Shown piece by piece: positions 1 to 7,628 of a DNA stretch of 64,000 nucleotides. Every line of letters starts with the position of its first letter. The stretch's first letter is position 1. The translations under genes and the position numbers were made by a program. The notes beneath the pieces are model-generated. The model searched no databases, was not told the DNA's origin, and worked only from the letters and a program-made list of their open reading frames with translations. Source of the stretch: Senegalimassilia faecalis (GTDB lineage Bacteria; Actinomycetota; Coriobacteriia; Coriobacteriales; Eggerthellaceae); contig NZ_SDPW01000001.1 of assembly GCF_004135645.1 (NCBI RefSeq), positions 2,542,001-2,606,000 on the forward strand. Direction: 5' to 3'.

Positions 1-55
1 CCAGGGCGTAGTGCCTGAATGCGAACCAATCATAGCGGGTTTCCGGCAAACTCAT
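1..55 (-). CDS. possible N-terminal fragment of an unknown protein (cut by window edge)
   Basis: Reading leftward from an ATG at 55, 18 codons stay open to the edge (MSLPETRYDWFAFRHYAL). A purine-rich AGAGGA lies 11 to 16 bases upstream. The peptide has the composition of real coding sequence, but it is too short to assign to a family. It would be divergent from the ATPase gene at 201. Confidence 0.35.
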   Translation of the reverse strand, partial: MSLPETRYDWFAFRHYAL

Positions 56-113
56 CTCAAGGCCGTCCTCTTACGCCATGCGTTGCGGGAGAACGACTTT
101 GTTTACACGGTCT

Positions 114-160
114 TATAGCGGTGAAAATTGGGAGTACAACTCCCAATTTTCACCGCTATA
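114..160. repeat. perfect 21-bp palindrome upstream of the ATPase gene
   Basis: The arms 114-134 and 140-160 are exact reverse complements around a 5-nt loop (TACAA). The inner arm reads GCGGTGAAAATTGGGAG. A near-identical copy lies just after the ATPase stop at 1441-1487. There is no T tract, so it is not an ordinary terminator. It could be a cis regulatory hairpin or an end of a small mobile unit. Confidence 0.85.
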
Positions 161-200
161 CTGTATGGTCGTAAGCAATCGATGCAGCAAGGAGGCTTTC

Positions 201-1418
201 ATGTACGTGCATCGTGAAGTCGAAGCGACCGTCGATAAAACGCTCAAGCAGGGCAAAGTCGTGCTGGTGACGGGCGCACGCCAAGTGGGTAAGACCACCA
301 TGCTCCAACAGCGTTTCGGCGACGCTTTCGATTATGTCTCCATGGAAGACCCCCGGCTGTTTTCGCTGGCCAAGCAGGATTCTGTGCTGTTTTTCGAATC
401 GCGAGAGCTTCCTTTGATAATCGATGAGGTGCAGCGCGTGCCCGAACTATTCTCGGCTGTCAAATGGGTGGTCGATCAGTCGCAGGAAAAGGGTCGGATA
501 ATCCTTACCGGCTCGCAAACGTATCACCTGATGAAGGGCGTAAGCGAATCGCTTGCCGGCCGCATCCGCATCATCGAGATGCCGTCTTTAAGCTTGCGCG
601 AGCTGCTAGGCGTCGCCGAAGCACCGAATGGATTCGTTCCCCACAAAGTGAAATCTGCGGACATTACCTCGCTCCCGGAAGGCTTCGACATATGGGAGGC
701 CATCCACAGGGGGTCGATGCCCGAGCTGCAAAACCCCGAGGTCGATTGGGATGCATATTACGCTGACTACGTGAGCGCGTATCTCGAGCGCGACGTGCGC
801 GACCTGGTGAACGTCAAGGATGAGGCGAAGTTCTACAGCTTCATGGTTGCATGTGCAGCAAGGTCGGGGCAGCTGCTCAACGTTTCTGACATTAGCAACG
901 ACATCGACGTTGATCGCAAGACGGTCGATTCGTGGCTTTCGGTTTTACAAGCGTCGAATATCGTGCGTATCGTTGAGCCGTTTTGGCCGAATATCGGGAA
1001 AAGCCTCACCAAAACGCCTAAGCTATATTTTATGGATACGGGGCTGGTGTGCCATCTGACGCGCTGGACAACATCCGAGCAGCTCAAGGTGGGCGCTGTG
1101 GCGGGGCATGTTTTCGAAACATTCGTTGTCTCTGAGGTTTTGAAAAGCTATATGAACGCTGGGGCAAACATGCGTGACGTGTGGTTCTACCGCGATTCGA
1201 AGAAGCGGGAAATCGATCTGGTGATTCAGCAGGGGCACGTTTTGCATCCCGTCGAGATTAAAAAAGCAGCTATGGTAGGAAGTGACGCGGTGAAGAATTT
1301 CTCGTGCCTTGAGGCGTTGACCGGCTACGAGGTTGGCTTCGGAAACGTGGTATGCCTAAGTGCTGAGCCGTACATGATTACTCGCAACGTCCAGGCCATT
1401 CCGGTCTGGGCGATATAA
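201..1418 (+). CDS. AAA-type ATPase with DUF4143 nuclease-like C-terminus
   Basis: A 405-residue protein of the ATP-binding AAA_14/DUF4143 family, common in gut anaerobes and of unclear cellular role. The Walker A GARQVGKTT is at about residues 25-33, the Walker B-like PLIIDEVQ near 75, and a sensor-like ILTGSQ follows. The C-terminal part carries EIDLVI followed by VEIKKA, the restriction-endonuclease-fold signature typical of DUF4143. The ATG at 201 is chosen because AGGAGG sits just upstream; an earlier in-frame start at 78 would read through the palindrome and adds no recognisable domain. The gene stands alone between two near-identical palindromes, which suggests it moves or is regulated as a unit. 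Confidence 0.85.
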   Translation: MYVHREVEATVDKTLKQGKVVLVTGARQVGKTTMLQQRFGDAFDYVSMEDPRLFSLAKQDSVLFFESRELPLIIDEVQRVPELFSAVKWVVDQSQEKGRIILTGSQTYHLMKGVSESLAGRIRIIEMPSLSLRELLGVAEAPNGFVPHKVKSADITSLPEGFDIWEAIHRGSMPELQNPEVDWDAYYADYVSAYLERDVRDLVNVKDEAKFYSFMVACAARSGQLLNVSDISNDIDVDRKTVDSWLSVLQASNIVRIVEPFWPNIGKSLTKTPKLYFMDTGLVCHLTRWTTSEQLKVGAVAGHVFETFVVSEVLKSYMNAGANMRDVWFYRDSKKREIDLVIQQGHVLHPVEIKKAAMVGSDAVKNFSCLEALTGYEVGFGNVVCLSAEPYMITRNVQAIPVWAI

Positions 1419-1440
1419 ACCTAGCTGTCCTGGGAAGCTA

Positions 1441-1487
1441 AATAGCGGTGAAAATTAGGAGTGCAACTCCCAATTTTCACCGCTATT
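1441..1487. repeat. second copy of the ATPase-flanking palindrome
   Basis: The arms 1441-1461 and 1467-1487 form a 21-bp stem with one mismatch around the loop TGCAA. The sequence matches the palindrome at 114-160 almost base for base. It begins 23 bases after the ATPase stop codon. Confidence 0.85.
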
Positions 1488-1706
1488 CGTTTGCTTGACA
1501 GTGATGATTGCTGGCGAAGCTGGTTGCTTATTTGGCGGTTGCGCCTAAGGAAACGTTGCTCTCGGATGCATAAACCCGGGTCAATGGAGTATGTTGTCGT
1601 AACGCAAACGCCATTAAAGTTACGATAACGTTTGAACGATGCGGCTGGCTTCGTAGATAATCCGATTGCCTGTGTTGAATACTACGCCAGCGGAATACCT
1701 TTCAAT

Positions 1707-1888
1707 AGTTTCAGCTATGCCTGAAACTATGGCCGGAAATGAAAGTAGTTTCAGGCACAACTGAAACGATAGTTAAATCTGGAAAAGTTTCAGTTGTAGT
1801 CGAAACTTTTCTCGATTCCGAAGGTAGTTTCAGTTGTAACCGAAATCATTGGCAAAGGCCGGAACAGTCTCGGCCGCAAACCGAAATT
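1707..1888. repeat. five short palindromic units at about 40-bp spacing
   Basis: Units begin at 1707, 1747, 1786, 1826 and 1866. The consensus is AGTTTCAG, six bases, CTGAAACT. The first two are perfect or nearly perfect dyads; units 3 to 5 degenerate. Intervening segments are 17 to 18 bp and unrelated to each other. The 39 to 40-bp spacing would place the dyads about every four helical turns, as for cooperative binding of a regulator. The rest of 1488-2149 shows no convincing gene. Confidence 0.7.
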
Positions 1889-2149
1889 CTGGCCGAAATC
1901 CCCTACGGCTTCTGGATAGTTGCAGCTATCTACTCCCTAAAACCCAAGTGCTCTTCTAGGAAATGTCAAGGGTTTGTGACGATGCGTCGGTTGTGGGTTG
2001 ACGTTTGCGGCGAAAGGACGATTATAGAGCGCGTTGAAAGCAACGGGCTTTCAACCGAGCGCCCCGGCGCTTGAAACTTTGCATCGCAAGATGCAAAACC
2101 GCTGGTCAAATGGCCGCAGCGCCGCGCCGCCAGCAAAACGTTAGGAAGT

Positions 2150-2206
2150 ATGATGACCTGCACCAACCTGCACACCCCGCTGATTACCACCCTGCTGATT
2201 ATGTAG
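2150..2206 (+). CDS. putative 18-residue leader peptide rich in Thr, Leu and Ile
   Basis: ATG at 2150 follows AGGA by a few bases and the frame closes with TAG at 2204-2206. The peptide MMTCTNLHTPLITTLLIM has five Thr, four Leu and two Ile in 18 residues. Two hairpins follow, the second ending in a T-rich run, and a transporter gene lies downstream. Known attenuator leaders of threonine and branched-chain amino acid operons look like this. Function here is inferred, and chance cannot be excluded for so short a frame. Confidence 0.4.
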   Translation: MMTCTNLHTPLITTLLIM

Positions 2207-2224
2207 GGTCCGGGTTGCGAAGTT

Positions 2225-2250
2225 GCTGCCCGAACCCTAATTCGGGCAGC
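2225..2250 (+). promoter_or_regulatory. hairpin between leader peptide and terminator
   Basis: Perfect 10-bp stem (GCTGCCCGAA with TTCGGGCAGC) around CCCTAA. Its left arm could alternatively pair with AGGGTCCGGG at 2203-2212 with one mismatch, so two mutually exclusive folds are possible, as in an attenuator. Confidence 0.45.
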
Positions 2251-2264
2251 TGATGGTCCTGCAC

Positions 2265-2304
2265 GCCGGAGGCTGTTTGAGAAAAACGGCCTCCGGCTTT
2301 CTTT
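2265..2304 (+). terminator. Rho-independent terminator or attenuator upstream of the MHS transporter
   Basis: Nine-base arms GCCGGAGGC (2265-2273) and GCCTCCGGC (2289-2297) are followed by TTTCTTTT. It lies about 200 bases before the transporter start and just after the leader-peptide candidate, so it may be conditional rather than an operon end. Confidence 0.7.
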
Positions 2305-2500
2305 TGCGCCGATACGCGGCGCAGCGTTGCTCCCCACAACGTTGGCATTCCCTTTTAAGCATACTGCCATCACACACAGCCTGCTCATTTCTCGCCGAAC
2401 CAGCCGCGCCGTTTTTCTCAAACAGCTTCCGATGATAACGGGATCGGTCGTCGGGAAGCGGCGGCGCCCTCAGGGTGTCGCACAGAGGAAAGGCAAGGAA

Positions 2501-4027
2501 ATGGCGAATCCATCAACACGAAAGCCCCTGTTCGAAGGGGTGAAAAACACGCTCGCAAGCATGGGCGGCGCAAAACCCGCCTGCGCCGGCGCTGCTGCCG
2601 GCGCACCGGCAGGCAGCGGTTGCCGCGCCGATGAAGGCGCGCAAGCATCCGGCGTGCGCCGGAGCATGATGGCCATGGCCCCGTGCGGCAAGCCCGCCGC
2701 AGCGGTGGCGGGCGCGTCCGCCGGCGCGGTTGCCGCGCCAGCGCCCGGCGTGAAGCGCGACTCCACGCTTGAGGTCATGGTGGCGTCCATGGTCGGCACG
2801 GCCATCGAGTTCTACGACAACTACTGCTACTCCATCGCCGCCGCCAGCTACTTCGGGCTCATTTTCTTCACCGACGTGGCGAAGTCCGACCCGGTGTTGG
2901 CCACGCTGCTGGCGTTCGTCACGTTCGCCGTCAGCTTCTTGGCGCGCCCGTTCGGCAGCCTGTTGTTCGGGCACTTCGGCGATCGCCTGGGTCGCAAGAA
3001 AACCCTAGTCGCAGCCCTGATGCTCATGGGCGCCGCAACGTTTTGCGTCGGCCTTCTGCCCGGTTACGATGTGCTCGGCCCGGCCGCGGTCGTGCTGCTG
3101 TGCGTCTGCCGCGCCTGCCAGGGCCTTGGCCTTGCAGGTGAGTGGTCCGGCGCCGCGCTGGTGGCCACCGAGAACGCGCCGACCAACAAGCGCGCGCTGT
3201 TCGGTAGCTTCCCGAACCTGGGCGCCCCGATCGGCTTCTTCTGCGCGTACGGCGTGAACCTGCTGCTTGACACGATGCTGCCCGCCGACGCCATGGTTGC
3301 TTGGGGCTGGCGCATCCCGTTCCTGCTTTCCTGCCTGCTGGTGATCGTCGGCCTGGTCGTGCGCCTGCGCATGAGCGAGACGCCGGTCTACAAGAAGGCC
3401 GCCGCCGAGCAGCGCACCACGAAGACCCCGCTGCGCGATCTGTGCCATCATTGGCGCCGCGTGGTGCTTGGCACCTGCACGATGTCCATCACGTACACGC
3501 TGTTCTACGTGCTTGGCACCTGGTCGCTTTCGTATGGCACCTCGACACTCGGCTTCACACAGCAGCAGTACCTGGGCATGCAGATGGTGTCGGTCGTGTT
3601 CTTCGCCGGGTTCATCTTGGTTGGTTGCCTGACCGCCGACAAGCGCGGCCGCAAGCCGGTGCTTTTGGTGGGCAATGCGTGCACGCTCGTGTTCTCGTTC
3701 GTGGCTCCGCTGCTTCTGGGCGGGCATAACGTTGCCGCCATCATGGTGTTCCTGTGCGTCGGGTTCGCCTGCATGGGCACGATCTTCGGCCCCTGCGGCA
3801 GCTACCTGCCCGAGCTGTTCCCCGCAAAGGTGCGCTACTCCGGAGCTGGCCTGAGCTACAACCTGGCGGCCATCACCGGCGGCGCGTTCGCCCCGACCAT
3901 CGCATCGGCCCTGGTCATGACGTTCGGCATCCAGGCGCTTGGCTGGTACATGGGCGGCATGGCCGCAGTTGCCCTGGTAGCGCTGCTGTTCTTCCGCGAA
4001 AGCAAGGACGTCGATTTCGAGCAATAG
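2501..4027 (+). CDS. MFS transporter, metabolite:H+ symporter (MHS) family
   Basis: A 508-residue inner-membrane protein. The core begins at about residue 87 with STLEVMVASMVGTAIEFYDN, the MHS-family first helix (the ShiA/KgtP/ProP group usually has EWYDF or EFYDY here). It is followed by the loop 2-3 signature GHFGDRLGRKK and the loop 8-9 counterpart TADKRGRKP, and about 12 hydrophobic segments. Family members import organic acids, shikimate or betaines with protons; the substrate cannot be read from sequence. The N-terminal 85 residues are an unusual Ala/Gly/Pro-rich extension before the first helix. ATG 2501 is chosen for the upstream AAGGCAAGGA; an earlier start at 2327 would add more low-complexity sequence. 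It is preceded by a possible attenuator and followed by a strong terminator. Confidence 0.85.
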   Translation: MANPSTRKPLFEGVKNTLASMGGAKPACAGAAAGAPAGSGCRADEGAQASGVRRSMMAMAPCGKPAAAVAGASAGAVAAPAPGVKRDSTLEVMVASMVGTAIEFYDNYCYSIAAASYFGLIFFTDVAKSDPVLATLLAFVTFAVSFLARPFGSLLFGHFGDRLGRKKTLVAALMLMGAATFCVGLLPGYDVLGPAAVVLLCVCRACQGLGLAGEWSGAALVATENAPTNKRALFGSFPNLGAPIGFFCAYGVNLLLDTMLPADAMVAWGWRIPFLLSCLLVIVGLVVRLRMSETPVYKKAAAEQRTTKTPLRDLCHHWRRVVLGTCTMSITYTLFYVLGTWSLSYGTSTLGFTQQQYLGMQMVSVVFFAGFILVGCLTADKRGRKPVLLVGNACTLVFSFVAPLLLGGHNVAAIMVFLCVGFACMGTIFGPCGSYLPELFPAKVRYSGAGLSYNLAAITGGAFAPTIASALVMTFGIQALGWYMGGMAAVALVALLFFRESKDVDFEQ

Positions 4028-4097
4028 CGGAAAGCGAAAACCGAGAAGCAAGACGAAAAGCGAGAAGCAAGAACCGAAGCCTCGCAAGTGTTTGCAT

Positions 4098-4141
4098 AAT
4101 GCGCCCGCGTGCCACCCCGTGCACGCGGGCGCATTTTGTTT
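4098..4141 (+). terminator. terminator of the MHS transporter gene
   Basis: A 15-bp perfect stem (4098-4112 with 4121-4135, arm AATGCGCCCGCGTGC) around CACCCCGT is followed by TTGTTTG. It lies 70 bases past the transporter stop. Confidence 0.85.
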
Positions 4142-4379
4142 GCAAGCGGAAGTTGCTGCGGCGTCTGCTTGCAGCGTGCAAGGGTTGTGCGTATGGCCTG
4201 GCCCGGGGTCGGGCGTTTGTTGCACGAAAGGCCCTGCAGCGCATCGCTTCTGCGCAAAGAGCTGCAATATGTGGTCCAAACCCCCGCAAGCACATTGCCC
4301 AACGCGCTTGCGGGGCTTCTGAACCGCTTTCCCAAACCGTTCAGGCTCTGTGTGGCGCTTGGCGCTGGGGTCGCAAACG

Positions 4380-4519
4380 AAAAATCGCTCATGTATGTGA
4401 TTTGTTGCGCGCTCGTAAGGTCAACCGCGATATGGCGTTGCGTTTCCCCAGTTCAGGAGTTTGCAACTTTTCTTAATACTGCGGCGGTTCGTGTTAAATC
4501 ACATACATGAGCGATTTTT
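4380..4519. repeat. 24-bp perfect inverted repeat enclosing 92 bp
   Basis: Arms 4380-4403 and 4496-4519 are exact reverse complements (outer end AAAAATCGCTCATGTATGTG). They enclose 92 noncoding bases and lie 77 bases upstream of the small zinc-ribbon gene. No obvious target-site duplication flanks the 140-bp unit. It may be a MITE-like insertion or paired operators. The rest of 4142-4595 holds no gene I can support. Confidence 0.75.
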
Positions 4520-4595
4520 GGAATTGTTGGCGCCTTTGCGAGGGGTTTGGCGCGTAAGATAGTGGCAGCAGCAAGAGCTTGATTGGGGGCGGAAA

Positions 4596-4934
4596 ATGGC
4601 GTCGAAGAAGAATCGGTCATCATGGGCGAAGGAGAAAGCCCAGTTCAACGCCGCGTTGAGTGATTTCGATTCACTGGGTGATTTCAGCTCGCTTGACGAT
4701 GCGTTCGCGCGCGAGGATTCGCGCCGCGCCGCAGCGGCGGCCGAGCACGATGCCGCGCAGCGCTACAAAGCCTGCGACTCGAAGAACCGCTACGCCACGC
4801 GTGCCGAGGCGCAGGAAAACCTTGCCTGGTGCGAACGCTGCGGCAAACGCGGCCTGCATATCTACGAATGCCCCTACTGCGGAGGCTGGCACCTCACCTC
4901 GCACCCCTGGGACGAGGGGGAAGCCAGGGGGTAG
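4596..4934 (+). CDS. small zinc-ribbon protein, hypothetical
   Basis: A 112-residue soluble protein. The N-terminal half is Ala-rich and charged, probably helical. The C-terminal half has CERCGKRGLHIYECPYCGGWHLTSHP, two CxxC pairs spaced like a zinc ribbon, with a nearby His that might complete the site. The preceding KNRYATRAEAQ stretch resembles proteins that trim or bind structured RNA or DNA, but no family function is known to me. It stands alone, and GGGGGCGGAAA precedes the ATG. Confidence 0.75.
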   Translation: MASKKNRSSWAKEKAQFNAALSDFDSLGDFSSLDDAFAREDSRRAAAAAEHDAAQRYKACDSKNRYATRAEAQENLAWCERCGKRGLHIYECPYCGGWHLTSHPWDEGEARG

Positions 4935-5235
4935 CCGGATGGGTGGCTTGGTGGCTTAAGCTGGTCACGCGGATTGGTTTTCTGGGTGGAACTTGTTGCA
5001 TGAATCTCGCCCCAAAGCCATGGCTGCTTGAAGTTGCTATTATTTTCGCCCGTTGCTGCCAAACAATTCGGTAATGCGTTACGTTGCGCCTTTTTGCGCT
5101 CGCAAAGCAATTGGTCGAAGACGGACGGGGCTAGTTTATGACCTATAATGCTTCGTTCGATACATTGCCTTTGGAATCGTAGTGAAATCCTGAACGCATT
5201 TCCGAACTTTTTGGCGGCAAAGGGTGAAAAGCCGG
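4935..5235. other. intergenic, nothing recognised
   Basis: About 300 bases lie between the convergent ends of the zinc-ribbon gene and the TetR gene. I see no gene, RNA or strong hairpin with a T tract here. Confidence 0.5.
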
Positions 5236-5889
5236 CTATTTCGTCGGATGTTCCTGGTACCAGGCCAGCGTCATGGCGACGAAGTCGTGCATTTCGGCTT
5301 GGAAGTCGATGGGGGCGGGCGTGACGCCTAGCTCGGCCATCACTTGCTTGACCACGGGGTTGTTCAGGCACGACCCGGCCAGCCCCACGCCGTGGAAGTG
5401 GATGGTGTTCGTGAAGGCCTCCACGCGCTCGGGCGCAATGTGCAGCACACCGGCCAGCTGCTGGGAAAACGGCTCCAGAATCTGGTAGTACCCGCGCTTG
5501 AACTCGCGCAGCTTGTCGGCGCCCACGTTGGTCTCGATGACGGAAAACAGCAGGTCAGCGTAGCGGAAATAGTCGTAGTGAGCCGCGGCGATGCCGGCCC
5601 ACACCGTGGCGATGGTGGCGTTGTCGAATCCGCATCCAGCCGGCAGCGCGGCCATGATGGCGCCCATGAACGCATCGCGTTTGTCGCCCACCACGGCCAG
5701 GAAAATCTCTTCCTTCGTGGAAACGTACTTGTACAGGTTCGTGCGCGACCAGCCCAGCTCGTCGGCCAAGGTGGTCAGCGTGATCTCGTGGTAGGGCCGC
5801 GTGGCGAACTGGTGCACCAGCGCGGCTTTGACCTGCGCTAACCGCTCTGCCTTCTGCTCATCGCTCCGTGCTCGAATATAATCTGCCAT
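5236..5889 (-). CDS. TetR/AcrR-family transcriptional regulator
   Basis: A 217-residue repressor. Residues about 10-60 form the TetR DNA-binding domain (ALVHQFATRPYHEITLTTLA, then DELGWSRTNLYKYVSTKEEIF, the recognition helix). The rest is the variable helical ligand-binding domain (about residues 80-200). Start ATG 5889 (MADYIRARSDEQ) fits the family better than the longer frame to 5931. It is divergent from the iron-dependent alcohol dehydrogenase at 6281, and the shared intergenic region holds GTGACG-type dyads, so it probably represses that gene and itself. The inducer is unknown, perhaps an aldehyde or alcohol. Confidence 0.85.
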   Translation of the reverse strand: MADYIRARSDEQKAERLAQVKAALVHQFATRPYHEITLTTLADELGWSRTNLYKYVSTKEEIFLAVVGDKRDAFMGAIMAALPAGCGFDNATIATVWAGIAAAHYDYFRYADLLFSVIETNVGADKLREFKRGYYQILEPFSQQLAGVLHIAPERVEAFTNTIHFHGVGLAGSCLNNPVVKQVMAELGVTPAPIDFQAEMHDFVAMTLAWYQEHPTK

Positions 5890-6169
5890 ACCGCTTTCCG
5901 TTTCTGTTCTTAAGGGGCAAATGCTTCGCACCCTGGGTTTTCCGCCGCACCCCGGCGCCTTGGCGCAACGTCGCGCGAAGGCCAGGCGCGATGTTGCCCG
6001 ATGATTGCCGGTTTTGCCGCAAAGCCCGAAGTGCCTTGCGAACGAGCCGTTCCAGCCTGCCCGGTGGGGGCGTATCGTCCCTGTTCATGCATGGTTTGCA
6101 TCGTGCCCATCTTGTTTTGCAAGCACTATAGCACACCGCCGAACGTGCATGCGCGTAGGTGATGAATAC

Positions 6170-6249
6170 GTGACGTTACGTCGCTCAATCCTTTACAAGT
6201 GACACGTCGTTGCGTAAACTGCAAACCAAGACAAGTGACGCAACGTCAC
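6170..6249. promoter_or_regulatory. likely TetR operators between regulator and alcohol dehydrogenase
   Basis: A perfect 6-3-6 dyad GTGACG CAA CGTCAC lies at 6235-6249, 31 bases before the dehydrogenase ATG. A related half-matched dyad GTGACG TTA CGTCGC lies at 6170-6184, and GTGACACGTCGTTGC starts at 6209. Repetition of the same half-site in a divergent promoter is typical of TetR autoregulation. The remainder of 5890-6280 has no gene. Confidence 0.6.
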
Positions 6250-6280
6250 CAAACGCAATATCAAGGAAAGGAACGTCCCT

Positions 6281-7447
6281 ATGCTCGGCGACTTCACCTA
6301 TTGCAACCCCACGCGCTTGCACTTCGGCAAGAACGCCATGTCCGCCCTTACCGAGGAGTTGGCGAAGTACGGTCAAACCGTGCAGCTGATTTACGGCGGC
6401 GGTTCCATCAAGCGCAACGGCATTTACGACCAGGTCATCGCTGCACTTGAGGCTGCGGGCAAAACGGTGGTCGAGGACGCCGGCGTCATGCCGAACCCCA
6501 CGGCCGACAAGCTGCGCGAGGGCGTGAAAATCGCGCGCGAGCGCAACGTTGACTTCCTGCTGGCCGTGGGCGGCGGCTCGTGCGCCGACTACGCGAAGGC
6601 CGTGTCCGTGTCCATGAACTGCGACGATGACCCCTGGGAGAAGTACTTCGCCCGCTTCGAGGAGCCCACGTGCGAGATCATCCCTGTCGGCGTGGTGCTG
6701 ACCATGGCCGGCACCGGGTCGGAGATGAACGGCGGCTCGGTCATCACGAACCACGAGCAGAACCTGAAAATCGGCCACGTGTTCAGCACCGACGTTGCGC
6801 CGAAATTCGCCATCATGAACCCCGAGTTCACATACAGCCTGCCGAAATACCAGATGGTCGCGGGCATCTTCGACATCATGAACCACATTACCGAGCAGTA
6901 CTTCTCGGGTACCGACGACAACACGTCCGACTACATCATGGAGGGCCTCATGCGCGGGCTGGTGAAGGCAAGCCGCGCGGCGGTGGCAAACCCCGAGGAT
7001 TACGAAGCGCGCAGCAACATTATGTGGACGGCCGCGTGGGCGCTCAACACGTTTGTGGGCTGCGGCAAGGCGCAGGACTGGGAAGTGCACATGCTTGGCC
7101 AGGCCGTTTCCGCCGTCACCGACGCCACGCACGGCATGACGCTGGCCGCCGTCGCGCTGCCGTACTACCGCTACATCATGGACGCGGGCCTGCCGAAGTT
7201 CGCGCGATTCGCGCAGAACGTGTGGGGCATCGACGCCGCGGGCAAAGCCGACGAGCAGCTGGCCGCCGCGGGTCTCGACGCTATGGAAGCGTGGATGCGC
7301 GAAATCGGCTGCGTCATGAACCTCGCTGAGCTGGGCTGCGACGAGTCCATGCTGGAAACGCTGGCCGACGCCACGTTCGTCATGGAAGGCGGCTACCGCA
7401 AACTCACCCGCGAAGAAATCATCGCCATCTTCCGCGAAAGCCTGTAG
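6281..7447 (+). CDS. iron-containing alcohol dehydrogenase (BDH/YqhD-like)
   Basis: A 388-residue group III alcohol dehydrogenase that interconverts aldehydes and alcohols with NAD(P)H. Visible signatures are the dinucleotide-binding GGGSIKRNGIYDQV (about residues 40-53), the cofactor motif AVGGGSCADYAKAV (about 95-108), GTGSEMNGGSVI (about 146-157), and metal-ligand context in the second half, DIMNHITEQY and DATHGMTLAAVALPYY, which supply the conserved His and Asp residues. Full length for the family. AAGGAAAGGA precedes the ATG. It is divergent from a TetR gene and stands alone, so induction by an aldehyde or alcohol stress is likely. The substrate is not determinable. Confidence 0.92.
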   Translation: MLGDFTYCNPTRLHFGKNAMSALTEELAKYGQTVQLIYGGGSIKRNGIYDQVIAALEAAGKTVVEDAGVMPNPTADKLREGVKIARERNVDFLLAVGGGSCADYAKAVSVSMNCDDDPWEKYFARFEEPTCEIIPVGVVLTMAGTGSEMNGGSVITNHEQNLKIGHVFSTDVAPKFAIMNPEFTYSLPKYQMVAGIFDIMNHITEQYFSGTDDNTSDYIMEGLMRGLVKASRAAVANPEDYEARSNIMWTAAWALNTFVGCGKAQDWEVHMLGQAVSAVTDATHGMTLAAVALPYYRYIMDAGLPKFARFAQNVWGIDAAGKADEQLAAAGLDAMEAWMREIGCVMNLAELGCDESMLETLADATFVMEGGYRKLTREEIIAIFRESL

Positions 7448-7456
7448 AGCAAGAAA

Positions 7457-7552
7457 GTGGGACAAAGGAACAGTCCCTTTGTCCCACCTTGTCGGGTCCC
7501 GCAGGTTGAGCCCGTAGGGGGCTGTATCGAAATCACTTTTGATACAGCCCCC
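7457..7552. repeat. two hairpins after the dehydrogenase, one a dispersed palindrome
   Basis: 7457-7487 folds as GTGGGACAAAGG over CCTTTGTCCCAC with one internal mismatch. A perfect relative occurs at 48183-48217. 7517-7528 pairs with 7541-7552 (GGGGGCTGTATC stem, 12 bp). Neither has a clear T tract, but together they may stop convergent transcription. The first belongs to a small family of intergenic palindromes. Confidence 0.75.
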
Positions 7553-7628
7553 AAATCGATAGCGCCCGAAGGGTGCGTCACCATCTTCCCGAAGCGGGCG
7601 CGGCAAGGGACAACCGCGATTGCGTCCG

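Noticed and set aside
1707-1888. CRISPR array
   Set aside because: Repeat units are short dyads that decay, segments between are 17-18 bp, and no cas genes are near.
3005-4279. Minus-strand frame (424 codons) opposite the MHS transporter
   Set aside because: Antisense shadow; Gln/His/Ala-rich.
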